Shown: in pieces, positions 33,296-45,319 of the stretch
How positions within the stretch are numbered: position 1 is the first letter of the stretch
How the letters are laid out: each line of letters starts with the position of its first letter
NCBI GenBank assembly: GCA_963921425.1
Contig: OY992833.1
Location: 6,855,228 to 6,919,227 of the forward strand
Length of the DNA stretch: 64,000 bases
Direction: 5' to 3'
DNA from: Dryas octopetala
Taxonomy: Eukaryota; Streptophyta; Magnoliopsida; Rosales; Rosaceae
Notes under the pieces: model-generated
Seen by the model: only the letters and a program-made list of their open reading frames with translations
Database searches by the model: none
What the model was told of the DNA's origin: nothing
Program-made: the position numbers and the translations under genes

Positions 33296-34852
33296 TTACC
33301 ATTTTTTTGATGCATCCCCAAGAATGTGGTAACTCAGTCAAGATTTGGTAAGTTACCAAATCTTGACTAAGAGTTACCACTTTCTTGAGGGATGCATCAA
33401 AAAAATGGTAACTTCACAAAACTGCATAAAACCCAAATTACCACTTTCTTGATCTTATATTCAAGAAAATGGTAACTTAACATCAAGAATGTGGTAACCA
33501 CGTACAATGGCAACTGTATACAGACAAACGTGCAATTGCATTCTCCGAGTATTAAATACAAGCTCTTGTTTGCCAATCCGATTTGAACATGCAATCACAA
33601 AATTATATCTTGACCAAACTTACCATTTTCTTGATTTTTTTATCAATTAATGGTAATATTAGCTCAAAAAATGGTAAGTTACCATTTTCTTGATCCAAGT
33701 TACCATTTTCTTGAACCAACCATCAAGAAAATGGTAACCAAATCAGCCAACCAAAACACGTTACCAATTTCTTGATCGTTCGAGCAAGAAAATAGTAACT
33801 TGGTTCAAGAAAGTGGTAACCAAGCCCAACCTTCACCAAAGTTACCATTTTCTTGATTTTTTTTTCTCAAGAAATGATAACTTTTTCTCAAGAAATGGTA
33901 AGTTACCACATTCTTGATCGAAGTTACCATTTTCTTGAACCAATCCTCAAGAAAATGGTAACCAAATCAGTGGGGCAAAAAACGTTACCATTTTCTTGAT
34001 TAAAAAAGTCAAGAAAATGGTAACTTAGATCAAGAAAGTGGTAACCAAGCCCAAGCTTGACTAAAGTTACCATTTTGTTGATTTTTTTCCTCAAGAAATG
34101 GTTACTTTTTCTTAAGAAATGGTAAGTGACCATTTTCTTGATCCAAGTTACCATTTTCTTAAACCAATGCTCAAGAAAATGGTAACTAAATCAGTGGGGC
34201 AAAAAACGTTACCATTTTTTTGATCATTCGATCAAGAAAATGGTAACTTGGATCAAGAAAGTGGTAACCAAGCCCATTCTTGACCAAAGTTACCATTTTC
34301 TTGACTTTTTTTCTCAAGAAATGGTAACTTTTTGTTATGAAATAGTAAGTTACTATTTTCTTGATCCAAGTTACCATTTTCTTGAACCAAACATCAAGAA
34401 AATGGTAACCAAATCAGCCAAGCAAAAAACGTTACCACTTTCTTGATCGTTCGATCAAGAAAATGGTAACTTAGTTCAAGAAAGTGGTAACTAAGGCCAA
34501 TGTTGACCAAAGTTACAATTTTCTTGATTTTTTCCCTCAAGAAATGGTAACATTTTCTTAAGAAATGGTAAGTTACTACATTCTTGATCTATGTTACCAT
34601 TTTCTTTAACCAAATATCAAGAAATTGGTAACGGAATCAGTCAAGCAAAATACATTACCACTTTCTTGATCGTTCGTTCAAGAGAATGGTAACTTCGTTG
34701 AAGAAAGTGGTAACCAAGCCTAAGGTTGACCAAATTTACCATTTTCTTGATTTTTTTCTCAAGAAATGATAACTTTTTGACAAAAATTGGTATTACCATT
34801 TTCTTAATCCAAGTTACCATTTTCTTGAACCAAATCTCAAGAAAATGGTAAC
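33296..34852. repeat. Palindromic minisatellite array 3
   Basis: Same monomer and same starting motif as arrays 1 and 2, about 1.56 kb. An internal diverged flanking module occurs at 33500-33605, the same relative place as in array 2. Arrays 2 and 3 are therefore related by duplication, not independent expansion. Confidence 0.9.
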
Positions 34853-35015
34853 TTCATCACTAGCCCAAAAAACGGTTCGTACTGCAACTGTGTATAGACG
34901 AAAAGGCAATTGCATTCTAAGACTACTGAATACAAGCTCCTGTTTGACAATCAGGTTTTGACATGCAATTCAAAATTACACTATTTGACAAGTCTGGAGA
35001 TGCGCCAGAGGTTCA
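34853..35015 (+). repeat. Array-flanking module, copy 3
   Basis: Matches 20724-20848 and, beyond that, 21253-21412 (ATGCGCCAGAGG against ACGCGCCAGAGG). It is followed by T-rich, gene-free sequence. Confidence 0.85.
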
Positions 35016-35019
35016 TTTT

Positions 35020-35790
35020 TTTTTTTCAACTTGGGTGGGTTAATTTTATATTTTGGGGGAGGATGGAATTTTGGTTTCAATTTCAATATTTTGTGTTTTA
35101 AGTTTTTTGTTTTAGTGAGTTTCAGTTTTAGTTTTGTGAATTTTAAATTTTGTAGGGGGTTTTTTTTAGAAGAAATTTTTTAGGGTATTAAGTATTAACA
35201 TGTTTAATTAAAAACCTTATACTAAAAGTCTAAAACTATATACATTACACATTTACATGTGTTTTACATTTTTAATTCATATATACCATATACACTATAC
35301 AGTACTATACCGTAGAACTATAATAATTAATAAGTATAATGTATATAGGGTAAAGTGTATACCCTAAACCCAATCATTTAAACAGATCAAACGCAATGTA
35401 TGAATTGTCAAAAGAACAAAGCAAATCCCATTTTTTTTTTCAGCCCAACTGAAATCCACAACAAGATTGGAAATCGTAATCAAGTTTTTTCGATGTATAA
35501 AACCTCCTGAAACTGATATAAATAAACAAGATTATACATGTCAATTTTGAATGGGATTTGGATGTTATAAATGTTATTTATATTCCATTCTCTCATAAAA
35601 ATCCATCCATTCAACAAAAATCCATCCATTCATAAAAAATTCCATCCATTCATTTAACTAATCAATATTTGTTCAAATACATGTTCCAAAAGCACGGAGA
35701 GTTTTAGAGACCAATTTTGATCCTTGGTGAACATAATGGGACCATTGGAAGTGGTTTGGAAAATATCAGCAACTAGCTTGAACACACTTG
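35020..35790. other. No gene seen
   Basis: T-rich then AT-rich sequence with short repeats of ATCCATCCATTCA near 35600-35650. No coding or RNA signal. Confidence 0.5.
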
Positions 35791-35804
35791 GTATGAAATA
35801 CTAG

Positions 35805-35880
35805 TCAATCTTCATGTGTTGATTGCTGAGATGTTGCAGACCACACAATGGCAACATACTCTGCCTCTGCAATAGGTCTG
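35805..35880 (-). pseudogene. Copia RNase H fragment
   Basis: A short minus-strand frame reads RPIAEAEYVAIVWSATSQQS, then THED. AEAEYVA is the signature around a catalytic Glu of Ty1/copia RNase H. No LTR or other polyprotein domain is nearby, so only this scrap remains. Confidence 0.5.
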
Positions 35881-35889
35881 GAGGTAAGG

Positions 35890-38380
35890 TTGCTTCTTCA
35901 CACAATTTTAACATGAAGATATACAGTGAGCGAACGGAACTACCAACCCAATCTGCATTCATTAGTTTGTTTTCAATAATAGAGCCTTTTAGATCCCAAT
36001 TCAAAAACTTCATGAGATAGCAAAGAAATACATAAGATAGCACAAGATACATGATTATTCAATTATAACTGCTGAAAATGGCAACAAAACAAGTAAGAAA
36101 GTACTGTGTGACATTTACTAAAGAAATCGGAATATTAATGTGTGATTTAACTTCTCAATGTTATCTGCTATATGATACTTAGGTTATACCAGACAAAAGG
36201 ATAAAAGAGTAGTACTTATCTCGGTGGTATAAGCTTCTGTGCTTCTTTTCCTCAGTTTGTCATGCTGGTCAATAATTCTGAAAAACAGAGAAAAGAAAAG
36301 TGGCAAGCATGCTAAATACTTGCTAAAGAAAAGTGGTAAGCATGCATATACTTGCTAAAGTGGGAGACTTGAATATATTGTGCCCTGGAAGAATTTCATG
36401 CTCATATATTGTCTGAACACCCATGCCCAAAATTTTTAACCATGGAATAGATTTAGTCTCTAGTTGTTAAAGTCAAAAGCGGCTGCCAAGTCCATGCAAA
36501 AAGTCTGAATTACTAGTGACCTTCCCATTTCTTAGAAAAAACTCAGATGAAGGGCCTTCGTTTTCTCTTCTCTACCTCTCTACTCCAATTTTTAGTCATG
36601 AATTTGACCCGTGCAGCTGATACCATATCTCCATCACAATTCATCATAGAATGTTTTTGCAGCATTCTTGTAACAATCTCATAAGAATAAATTCAGTATC
36701 ACATATAATCATTTACTTCAAAAAAAAAAATTTAAAATCTTGTAAAGAAACATGAGCTGACAAACATAAAGGGAGCATTAACACAGGAGCTCTGCATTTC
36801 ATGAAACCTAGACGTGTGGAGGTCAATTGTTGAACTCTCAGAGATTAAAATAAATGAATTACCATGAATCTGTTCCTTATGCTCAGTTGCAGTTTGAAAC
36901 AATCTCGCATTGAATATCTGAACATATTTTGATGAGTTAAAGATGATGCTATACATAATGCTTCAAAATATGAATTAAAATTGAACCACGTATGCAATTC
37001 AAACAGGTCGATAACATGTCATGCTATCACAGAATAAAAGAAGAGGTCCAGTGGCATGTTTTTGTATCAAGCACAAAGGTACAAAAACCATTTAAGCAAT
37101 TATATGTAAGGTCCTATAGCATGTAGTTTTCACTACTTGCAGTGATCTACAGTACCCGAGTACAGGACCCAAAAGCACGTATCTAAGCATTGTAAAATAC
37201 TACAATGCTTAGATGGGAAAGAAATCTTTAATGCAAATTTATTATTTAAGAAATAACCAATCAGAAATGGAGCCAATAAAGTAAGCCAGAAATTGTAATG
37301 CCCTACTAAGAATTGGTTGATTACAGGCACTGATCCAATCTACCATTTTCTTCTATTAAAACCTTCAACTAACATATAAAATTGGTCTTTCAATAACAAT
37401 AGAAAAAAGCATCAACATCAGCAGATTAGAGAAGAGCAAGCACATGGCCATAGGAAATATGCTATCTACACAAATAATAGGAAAAATAAGATGCGGGATT
37501 AGCCTTGAACTCCAGAACAAACATACACAACACTAAAACTTCAGACAATTTTTATCTCCCTGATAACATTACATTCAGAGAACGTAACAGTACAGGTAAT
37601 GCAGGTACACATAGTTGCACATATCATATATTCCTGCATCAAGGCAGCATACAAAACTCTACCCATACATACCAACATGTATCCGGTTTAAGGATAGAAA
37701 AAAACATACCAACAGATCTTCCTCCTGGACTCTGTGCTGCTATATGTGAAAACCCAAATCGGGGAAAAAACCAATTACATTTTCTGGCATAGCAAGAAAA
37801 ACCAATTCCTCTGAAATCCATACAAGTAAGAGAATTTAAATACACAAATTTCAGAAAGCCATTGCAAGGTAATTGACAAGATTGACAATCTCTCTATGAG
37901 AACGCAATTATACCTCTGTAATGATCCGGTAGCGACCATGATCTGATACCTGATCCCCGAGAGAGACCTCGAAGCCGCTAGAAACTCAGATCGCCGGCGA
38001 AGGGGTTGGATCTGTTCTCCTTTGATTCTCCTCCATGATTGAATTTCAGGACTAAAGGAGGACACCCAGACGATCAGTGTGTCGAGAGGACGATGTCTTG
38101 GGTGGTCAGTGTCGCAACTCCGCTGTAGAAGGCGGATGGCCGTCACGAAGTTCAATCGATTCGTCGATTTCGGCATGGTAACTGGTAGATGAATATTTGG
38201 GGCCGATTTTGCCAACGTTGCCGCCGGACGGCTGGGCTTTGATTGGAGAAAGGATGCGGGAGAGAGAGGGTAAAGATTAAGAAGCAAAACTATGTAATAT
38301 TTTGAAATTAACTTGCTACCTGCTGGCCCATAAGTTTTTTTTTTAACCGTTAGATCAACATTTACTGATCTAACGGTCAA
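35890..38380. other. No recognised gene
   Basis: AT-rich sequence. A 201-codon minus-strand frame (37775-38380) includes an Arg/Ser-rich middle and no family I recognise. Its Met lies beside the right inverted end, so it may be captured leader or first-exon sequence. A separate palindrome, CCGTTAGATC / GATCTAACGG, sits at 38347-38376. Confidence 0.35.
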
Positions 38381-38383
38381 AAG

Positions 38384-38423
38384 CTTGAAGGCATCTAATG
38401 CCTGCAGTTATGTTAGAATTTCC
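38384..38423 (-). repeat. Right terminal inverted repeat with hairpin
   Basis: Read on the minus strand it starts CGGAAATTCTAACATAACTG and then holds GCAGGCAT-TAG-ATGCC. This is the inverted counterpart of 18707-18747. It abuts the truncated TPR-J pseudogene. Confidence 0.6.
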
Positions 38424-39434
38424 GTAATTATTATGTCTATAGTGCAATGAATGCGAAAACAACTAAAGCTTCAATCACATAGAATAATGTAGTATAAATA
38501 ACTTTATTTTTTTTAGTAACTGTCAAGTAGCAATCATCTAGGGGAAAAACCTTAGTAGGGTCTGAAAGCACTGCATATGCCTCTCCAATCATTTTAAAGA
38601 GCCTGTCAGCATCCTTATGAACCTCCAAAGAGATTTCCTTCTAGAGTCGACCTTCATCTCCACCCTCACTTCTTGCCAAGAACTGGCCAGCCTAAATACG
38701 ACAAAAAGAAAATAGAGAAAAAAAAAAAAAGGGCTGTCAGAGGTACAGAAGAATACATAAACTTCTCAATGGGAGGTATAAAAGTTAAAACCTTGTCCGG
38801 ATGATGCTTGAGAGCTGCCTTCCGGTATGCCTTCTTAATGTCAGAACTTGTGTCAGATGGTTTAATTCCCCTGGCATTGAGATTTACAATAATCAGTTAT
38901 TGGCACAAGTCACAGCAAAATAGGCTCAATATTCTGAACTCAACTAAGCTGCTACACCAATTCAACTGTCAAGCTATCAGGCAACATAAACTTCCCAAAA
39001 ATCTAGGCATGGGGATACATACACAATCATACACCAAACATGACTAAAATGTAAATCTCTCAAAATATGAAAGTAGTTCTTCACAACTTGAATACTCCTT
39101 ATTGCATCTAATGGACATCATTTTAAGTTATTAGCCGCCATTCAATGTATATGTACGGCAAAAGTTTCCTCCCACATGGAGATAGCAAAAGCAATAATTC
39201 TGGAAACATTATAAGATCTTTAGCAATATCATCTAAGAGTAAGCCTGGGAATGGTATGTAACCAACACAAACTATGATACCTAACTTATGTTCTAAGAAG
39301 ATAAGTTGGTTATGTTATGTTGCTAAAATGTCAATCCGGACCATTGATCAAATGGATTCTTGTTAGAATTTGTGTTGCAAATTAAAACAATACATAACAT
39401 GCTAAATATCTGGCAAGAGAACATTACTTATATA

Positions 39435-39835
39435 CAGGCTCCTTCTATTAAGGTATACCTCAACTTATTTATCTTGAGGTATACCCTGTTGGGGCCCACA
39501 CGAGTTGTTTTGTGTCGATCCGAACCGTTCATTTTCTACATCTCTATTGATAGATCATCCTTGCAAAAAATTAGCCAAATCAGAAATCATTTACCTATCT
39601 AACTTTGATCAAATAAATGGATGAACCAAATATTTTTGATGAAACCGTCCATTTGTTTTATCAAAGTTAGATCGGCAAATGATTTCCGATTTGACTAATT
39701 TTTTGCAAAGATGATCTATCAATGAAGATGATCCTTGCGAACGGTTCGGATCAACACAAAACGACTTGTGTGGGCCCCAATAAGGTCATACCTCAACATA
39801 AATAAGTTGAGGTATATCTCAATAGAAGGAGCCTG
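39435..39835. mobile_element. Fold-back MITE, 401 bp, TA target duplication
   Basis: Inverted arms of about 130 bp begin CAGGCTCCTTCTATT and pair with the right end (…GGAGCCTG), including GGGGCCCACAC and GATCCGAACCGTTC. TA flanks both ends, which fits a Tc1/mariner-type (Stowaway-like) element. It sits in the intron between exons 6 and 7 of the TPR-J pseudogene. Confidence 0.88.
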
Positions 39836-39875
39836 TACCTATATATATGTGTGTATATATATATATATCTTATAA

Positions 39876-40235
39876 GGATGCCCTTATTTTAATAAAAGGA
39901 CCACATTGTTTGGCCCTACCCTGCAATGTAGTTCACGATCGAAACCATTCATTTTTAAGATCTTCTTCAAGATCACTTGCGCAAAAAAATCAGAAAAATA
40001 AAAAATCATTTAGTCATTTGATTATCATAATGACCATATATTTGTTTATTGGAAACACTATGTTTCCTAGTTATTTAACAACAATTAGATGATTAAAAGA
40101 TTTCTGATTGTCCAATGTTCTGCAAAGACAATCCTTGAAGAGGGACTTGAATAACAAATGCTTTGGATCATGAGACCATATTTCGAAATGGGTCCCGCAG
40201 TGTGGTCTTCACATTTCTTAAAATGAGGGCATCCT
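39876..40235. mobile_element. Fold-back MITE, ~360 bp, diverged arms
   Basis: The left arm GGATGCCCTTATTTTAA and the right arm (inverted GGATGCCCTCATTTTAAG) are followed by related GACCACA segments and further weak pairing. The arms are more diverged than in the element before it, so it is older. Same intron. Confidence 0.7.
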
Positions 40236-40280
40236 CGTTAGAGAATTCCTATATATAAATAAGCATATATATATATATAT

Positions 40281-40453
40281 GAGTAATGCTATTTGGACCA
40301 AATTAAGTGACCAAATGAGAGGGACCAAGTGAGGTGTCACTTGGGGAGGTGGTCCTCATCTCCATGTGGTCCCTCATCTCCACATCTCCCCAAGTGACAC
40401 CTCACTTGGTCCCTCTCATTTGGTCACTTAATTTGGTCCAAATAGCATTACTC
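40281..40453. mobile_element. Near-perfect palindromic MITE, 173 bp
   Basis: The arms begin GAGTAATGCTATTTGGACC and pair almost perfectly over about 75 bp on each side of a short centre near 40367. The flanks are (TA)n, so the target duplication cannot be told apart from the local repeat. Little divergence between arms suggests a recent insertion. Confidence 0.88.
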
Positions 40454-40619
40454 TATATATATATATAAGTGGCGATTCGCAGTGTTTTAAAAAAGACGCC
40501 GAGGGCTCAACGTTCCTGCCAATCACTCGGTGCCGGAAAATCCGAAAAAAAAAAAAAAAAAAGGAAAGGTGCAATAATCAGCTCTAGAGAACAATTATAT
40601 ATAGATACACACACACATA

Positions 40620-40730
40620 TAGGCCTCTTCCATTGAGGGATCCCTTAAATAAGCTTATTTAAGGGATCTCTTGTGGGGTTAACTCCATATTGTATTTTGA
40701 TGATCGGAACCATCTATTTGTACACATATA
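40620..40730. repeat. Short inverted repeat, possible truncated MITE
   Basis: GGGATCCCTTAAATAAGC is followed at once by its near complement (GCTTATTTAAGGGATC) at about 40640-40673. It is similar in style to the fold-back elements upstream, but no outer arms are clear. Confidence 0.4.
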
Positions 40731-43700
40731 TATATGTATACACATATTTATACATATATATGAAACACTAACTCCATTGGTTTATTAAAACCCTAAATTT
40801 CCATGACACCATGCATAATTCATTGAACACTAACATCTAGGCAAGTTATAAAGACGTTCATAAAATAAGAACTTACAAAATGAGGTAAAACTTTAAGGGG
40901 ATTCCTTTCTTAGCTTCTTCTTCCATCAAAGGCATACGTCGATGAGCATTGCGTAATTCTTTTACACTGCCATTCGATCTACCTTGTAAACTAGACTCTT
41001 TGGCCTTGTCATCAGATTGGTTTTCAAGGATATATACAAACAAGTCTTTGGAGATCACTGGCCACCTGTCCATAGTCCCGTATCATCTCATGTAAGGTGG
41101 CTCTTCTAGAAACTGCCTGTTAAAGACAGAAGCAATCAGAAACACAGTCAGAAACAAGAATACTTACAGAACCAATTTGAGTTCAGAATAATTCATTGCT
41201 AAAAAAGGGGGCAAGACCATGAACAAAGAAAGGTAACATTTAACAAATTAACCTGATTTCTTGCCAAAGAGACAACAAAGTAATACACTTGTTCTCCAAA
41301 AAAAAAAAAAAATCAATACACTTGAGTTACACACATTGTAAAAGTATTATAGCATTGTAGCTCAAACTTATTTAGATCACTCTGTAAGAACTGCAGGACT
41401 TGAGTTACACACATTGTAAAAGTACCTTTAGCATTATTAAATTGGAATATCAAATATCATCTTAAGGTCAATTAATTGCTGATTACAAAGGAAGAAACAA
41501 GTTATAATTCTTTAAAATAAAAAGATGAGTGTAATGGAAAAGGTCAAGATTTTGAAAGATTTCCAATGAAATTATCATATTTAAATGATCGCGGAAAATT
41601 TTAATGGATTGATATCTTGATATCTACAACTCAGTAATCAGGAAAGAAAAATGGGTCTTTGTTATGAAGACTGTCATTAAGTGCTAACAAAATCCTCAAA
41701 ACAGGGTCTCTTCACATTATTAAAGAAAAAAAAAAAGTTCCTTCTTAGGGTACCTTCACATGCTTATGTAGTATCCTGCTGGAAATGCACCTAAATGGCA
41801 TACCTTCACATAATTTCCATCAAGAGCTATGGCAAGACTGCAGTCTGCAATGGCATCAGTAATCTGACCCAAAGCTTGGTGTGCTGCACCACGGTTGCAC
41901 AAACAGATTGCAGCAAATGGACGAGATCCAATATTGCTAGATAAAGCAACAGTATAATGCTCCACGGCTTCTGTATATCTTCCAGATTTAAATGCTTCAT
42001 TGCCTGCATTCTGTTTTTAAGAGAATTGGAACTTAACAGATGATCTCAAATGCTCGAATTATTGGCAGAATAATCATACTGATAGCTAACAAAAATTTGA
42101 AACATTTGGATACAGAGATAAAAGCTCTTAGACAGAAGAACAAGAACATTATTATTATGAACAGTGGCCAAATAAATCAACAACAAGAAGAGCGAGGAAA
42201 AAACATATCTTCCAAGTTCCAACACATAAGAATTCAATTTGCTTGGCCCAAACATTACTGACCTTTCCATTAAATTCTCAAAAATGTAATTCCTTCCCCC
42301 CTCCCCCTTTTTAATTTTCTCCACGAAGTGACCCCAAGATTATAATCTTCATCCCCCAGGACAAGGAACTCTTGTAATTGTTAATCACCTTGGACCAATA
42401 CAAACTATCATTTGAAAACCATCATTGAATTATTGTACAACGAAAACAATTATCTTAATGAAGGTTTGATGTGGAAGTATGTGCTACCAATCTTCTCTTT
42501 GCATTTGCAAGATAATCACTTAACTTAATACTCCACATTGTTTGAAGTCAAATTTGAGTCTCCCCTGCCCCAGATTAGAAAGAAAAAACAATTCAATTTA
42601 AAAATAACTATAATAATAATAATAATAACTGATGCAACACATGTGATACATGATATAGTAAGCATGACAATATAAGAGACGTATTTATAAAGTTTTCTAC
42701 TAATCCTCCATCCAAGTGAGATAATAACCATAATATATTAAAGCAACAGAGGGCTTACCTTGTGGCTTAACAATTCACGTATAGTGACAGCTAATGAAAC
42801 CGATGATTCCAAATTCTTACTTTCATACGTACATAGTTAAAATTACACTCAGTAACTTCCATGTCATTAGAGAAAGGAATGTCATGACTGAACTTTATAA
42901 TACAGAAGTTAGGTATGCAATGAAAAATTGTGTATTACATGTCTTTAATAGATCGCACTTGCTCTAGCTTCTCAAGTAAAGCAAGAGCTGCCTCAAGCCT
43001 TCCCAAATGAAAGTAAGACTTGGATATGAAGAACCACCTCCACAACCTAACAAATGGGTAATTGTCACATCCAGAACCATCCATATTTGCTACACTGTTC
43101 CCTGAAGCAAAATTCCTTTCAGCAAAATGCAAACTATGCTCACACAGCTGAATTACTTCTTCATACCTTCTCAACTGCAAGAAGCACAAAAAATACAAAC
43201 AATATTCAGACCAAAACTTGGGGTATAAGAAAAAAAAAAACACTTAAATTTGAAGAAGCACCAACCACCACCACACCAATTGATTCAGTAAAAGAAACTA
43301 ATGAAAATACATGAGTAGAGAATATAGCACAGACCAAACACAGAGCCTCCGCTTTCAATTCGAGTAATTTTTCTGAGTATAAACTACCTGATAAGGCCTC
43401 AGCAATCATTTCTAAAGCATTGAGAGCTGCATCAGTGGTTCCCTGTTCCAGAAGCTTGGCAGAACGATTTGAATACGCTGCCACTTTCTGAAAATAAGAA
43501 AACTGCATAAATAGCTGTCACGATATTTTAATAAACTTTATGTATTATCAATAAATGGATCCTATACGATTCCCTAACCCTATGCATGTGGATACCTGAA
43601 ACATTGATTATGTATAAAATAAAGACCACATAAGTCATGTCAAGCACACCAACTGTTATCCTTTGGCTCCTATAGACAATGCTGCAGCTATCCAAAAGTT

Positions 43701-44399
43701 TCTTTAGAAAAGCAATTGCAATACTATAAAATGTTTGCTAATATTATGTAAAACTTGCCCTAGATAACAGGAGTACCTGTATTCTGTTTGGTAAATTTTG
43801 TTCTAAAAGTACTGTGAAAGTTGAAAATGATGAATAGGTGGGTTAAAAATGGGTGCTATTTGCACCAACTTTATTTCTCAATACACCCATTTGCTTTTTG
43901 CACCCACCATGAAAATTGAAGATAAAACGTGTACTCACCCCCCCCCCAAAAAAAAAAAAATCCCTAAAACAATATTAATTAGATCATCTAAAAAAACACT
44001 CACAAAATACTCTCCAGGCCAACAAACACTCAAAAAAGTATCTACTAGCTTATATTACATGGTTAGAATGAAAGTTAAGACATTTTGAGGAAAAGAAATC
44101 TTTCTCCACCACATCTTCTCTGTTTTTCCTTGGCTATTTGAGCACAATCACCAAACTCAAAATACAATAACTAATTATAAAACTATTATAAACAGCATTA
44201 AAATAAAAATCTTACACCCCTATCACATAATATGTGAAGAAACAAATGCATTACCTGAGCCTTTTGTATGCCATCAGCAGAATCTATTACAATTCTCCGA
44301 TCCAAACACACACCAGTTCCTGATTCCAAGCACTTATTAAAGTACTGCATTGCATTTTCAACTTCCCCAAGCAGAAGATGGCAACTGAGACCCAAAAAA

Positions 44400-45319
44400 G
44401 GAAAGATACTTAGATGACATACAGTGTATTAATAGCATATTAGCATGCATCATAAGAGCAACAACACATTGAAAATACAACTTCATATACAGCATTGATA
44501 TGAAAAGAGTTCCATATACTCTCATAACAAAAAAGACCAGATACTCCAGATGCAAAAGACAATCAGCAACCCTCCTAAGAATGAAGATTATGAGGATGAA
44601 TTTCTCAATTTGGCACTCAACAATTTCTTCCAACCCTGATGGAGTTTAAGCTTGATTAACATAGCTTAACAAACTTGCAATTCCTTCAAAATTTCAACAG
44701 CGTAGTTGGGATATGAGAAACTTTTCAAGAATCATTGTTAACTATAAGCTCGAGACAATATTTGTTAAGTGAGCGTAAACAAATCACAAATCATTTCCAT
44801 ATGACTCAAGAAAAAAACAGAATACTGGTAAATATAACCCAACATCATCGCCTCCCCTATAAAAATTTAAATAAAATGAAAAATACAATAACCATAGCAG
44901 TTAAAGACATATAACTGCTCGGGCAGGTTGTAAGGTTAGCCTGATCTCAAGCGAGATACTTAGTTTGGTTTACAAACCCGGATTTAACCCACACTGGTTG
45001 GGATGAGCTCAAAATAATCTCAACCTATGAGTAATTTTATGAGCTCAGGTTGCCCGGATTGGTCAGGTTTAGTTTAGCCCATAGGTTTAACCAGTGAACC
45101 CAATCTGTCAAAAAAAAAAAAAATTGAGAAAGACCAAATCCAGAATATTAAGAATCAAATAAACACCAATTCAACAACAACAATCTGACAGACTAATAGA
45201 TAGCTTAAATACTATTTGATATATGAATATGTTATTAATACATATTTGTATCAGGTTGCTGGTATGAGTTGCAAATTTGGGCTGAGTCTCGGGTTGTATG
45301 TTCAGGTTTAGGTGTCAGC
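44400..45319. other. No gene; repeat-like AT-rich tract
   Basis: Upstream exons of the TPR-J gene are not found here. From about 44930 the wording (CGGGCAGGTTGTAAGG, GGTTGGGATGAGC) resembles dispersed repeat sequence. It resumes at 47510-47590 (GGGTTGGGTTTGGACAGG), on the other side of the 45320-47501 element. Confidence 0.4.

Larger units (their letters stand above)
18707..38423. mobile_element. Candidate composite gene-capturing element with palindromic arrays
   Basis: A 19.7-kb region is bounded by related inverted ends (18707-18747 and 38384-38423). It holds three arrays of one palindromic minisatellite, a shared flanking module, conserved pyrimidine-rich (minus-strand) leaders beside arrays 2 and 3, and exon pieces of at least three unrelated genes, all on the minus strand. 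No transposase was found, so it would be non-autonomous. I could not find a matching target duplication, and the two outer flanks come from different loci (UGT 3' flank on the left, TPR-J gene on the right). It could instead be several related elements side by side. Confidence 0.45.
38551..44384 (-). pseudogene. TPR plus J-domain cochaperone pseudogene (DNAJC7/TPR15-like)
   Basis: Eight exons run down the minus strand: 44384-44255, 43487-43335, 43174-42939, 42828-42759, 42010-41804, 41116-40877, 38870-38792 and 38691-38551. They encode TPR repeats (ENAMQYFNKCLESG, SGRYTEAVEHYTVAL, CNRGAAHQALGQITDAIADC) and then a J domain with intact HPD (ALKHHPDK). Such proteins recruit Hsp70 and bind clients through TPRs. 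Splice sites and phases agree across exons. Lesions: a 4-bp AT gain near 41031-41036 shifts the frame in exon 6, and the TGG of GRLWKEI is now TAG at 38643-38641. The 5' exons are missing, and the last exon is cut off just before the inverted repeat at 38423. Confidence 0.9.

Noticed and set aside
32841..33380. 179-codon minus-strand ORF
   Set aside because: Low-complexity Ser/Leu/Pro sequence opposite a GA-rich repeat that also runs into the palindromic array.
37775..38380. 201-codon minus-strand ORF as a gene
   Set aside because: No recognisable domain, and it ends in frame-dependent junk. Kept only as possible captured leader.
18698..38433. Target-site duplication of the 19.7-kb element
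   Set aside because: The bases outside the inverted ends (ACTACATTAG and GTAATTATTA) do not match at 8 or 9 bp, so no duplication is claimed.
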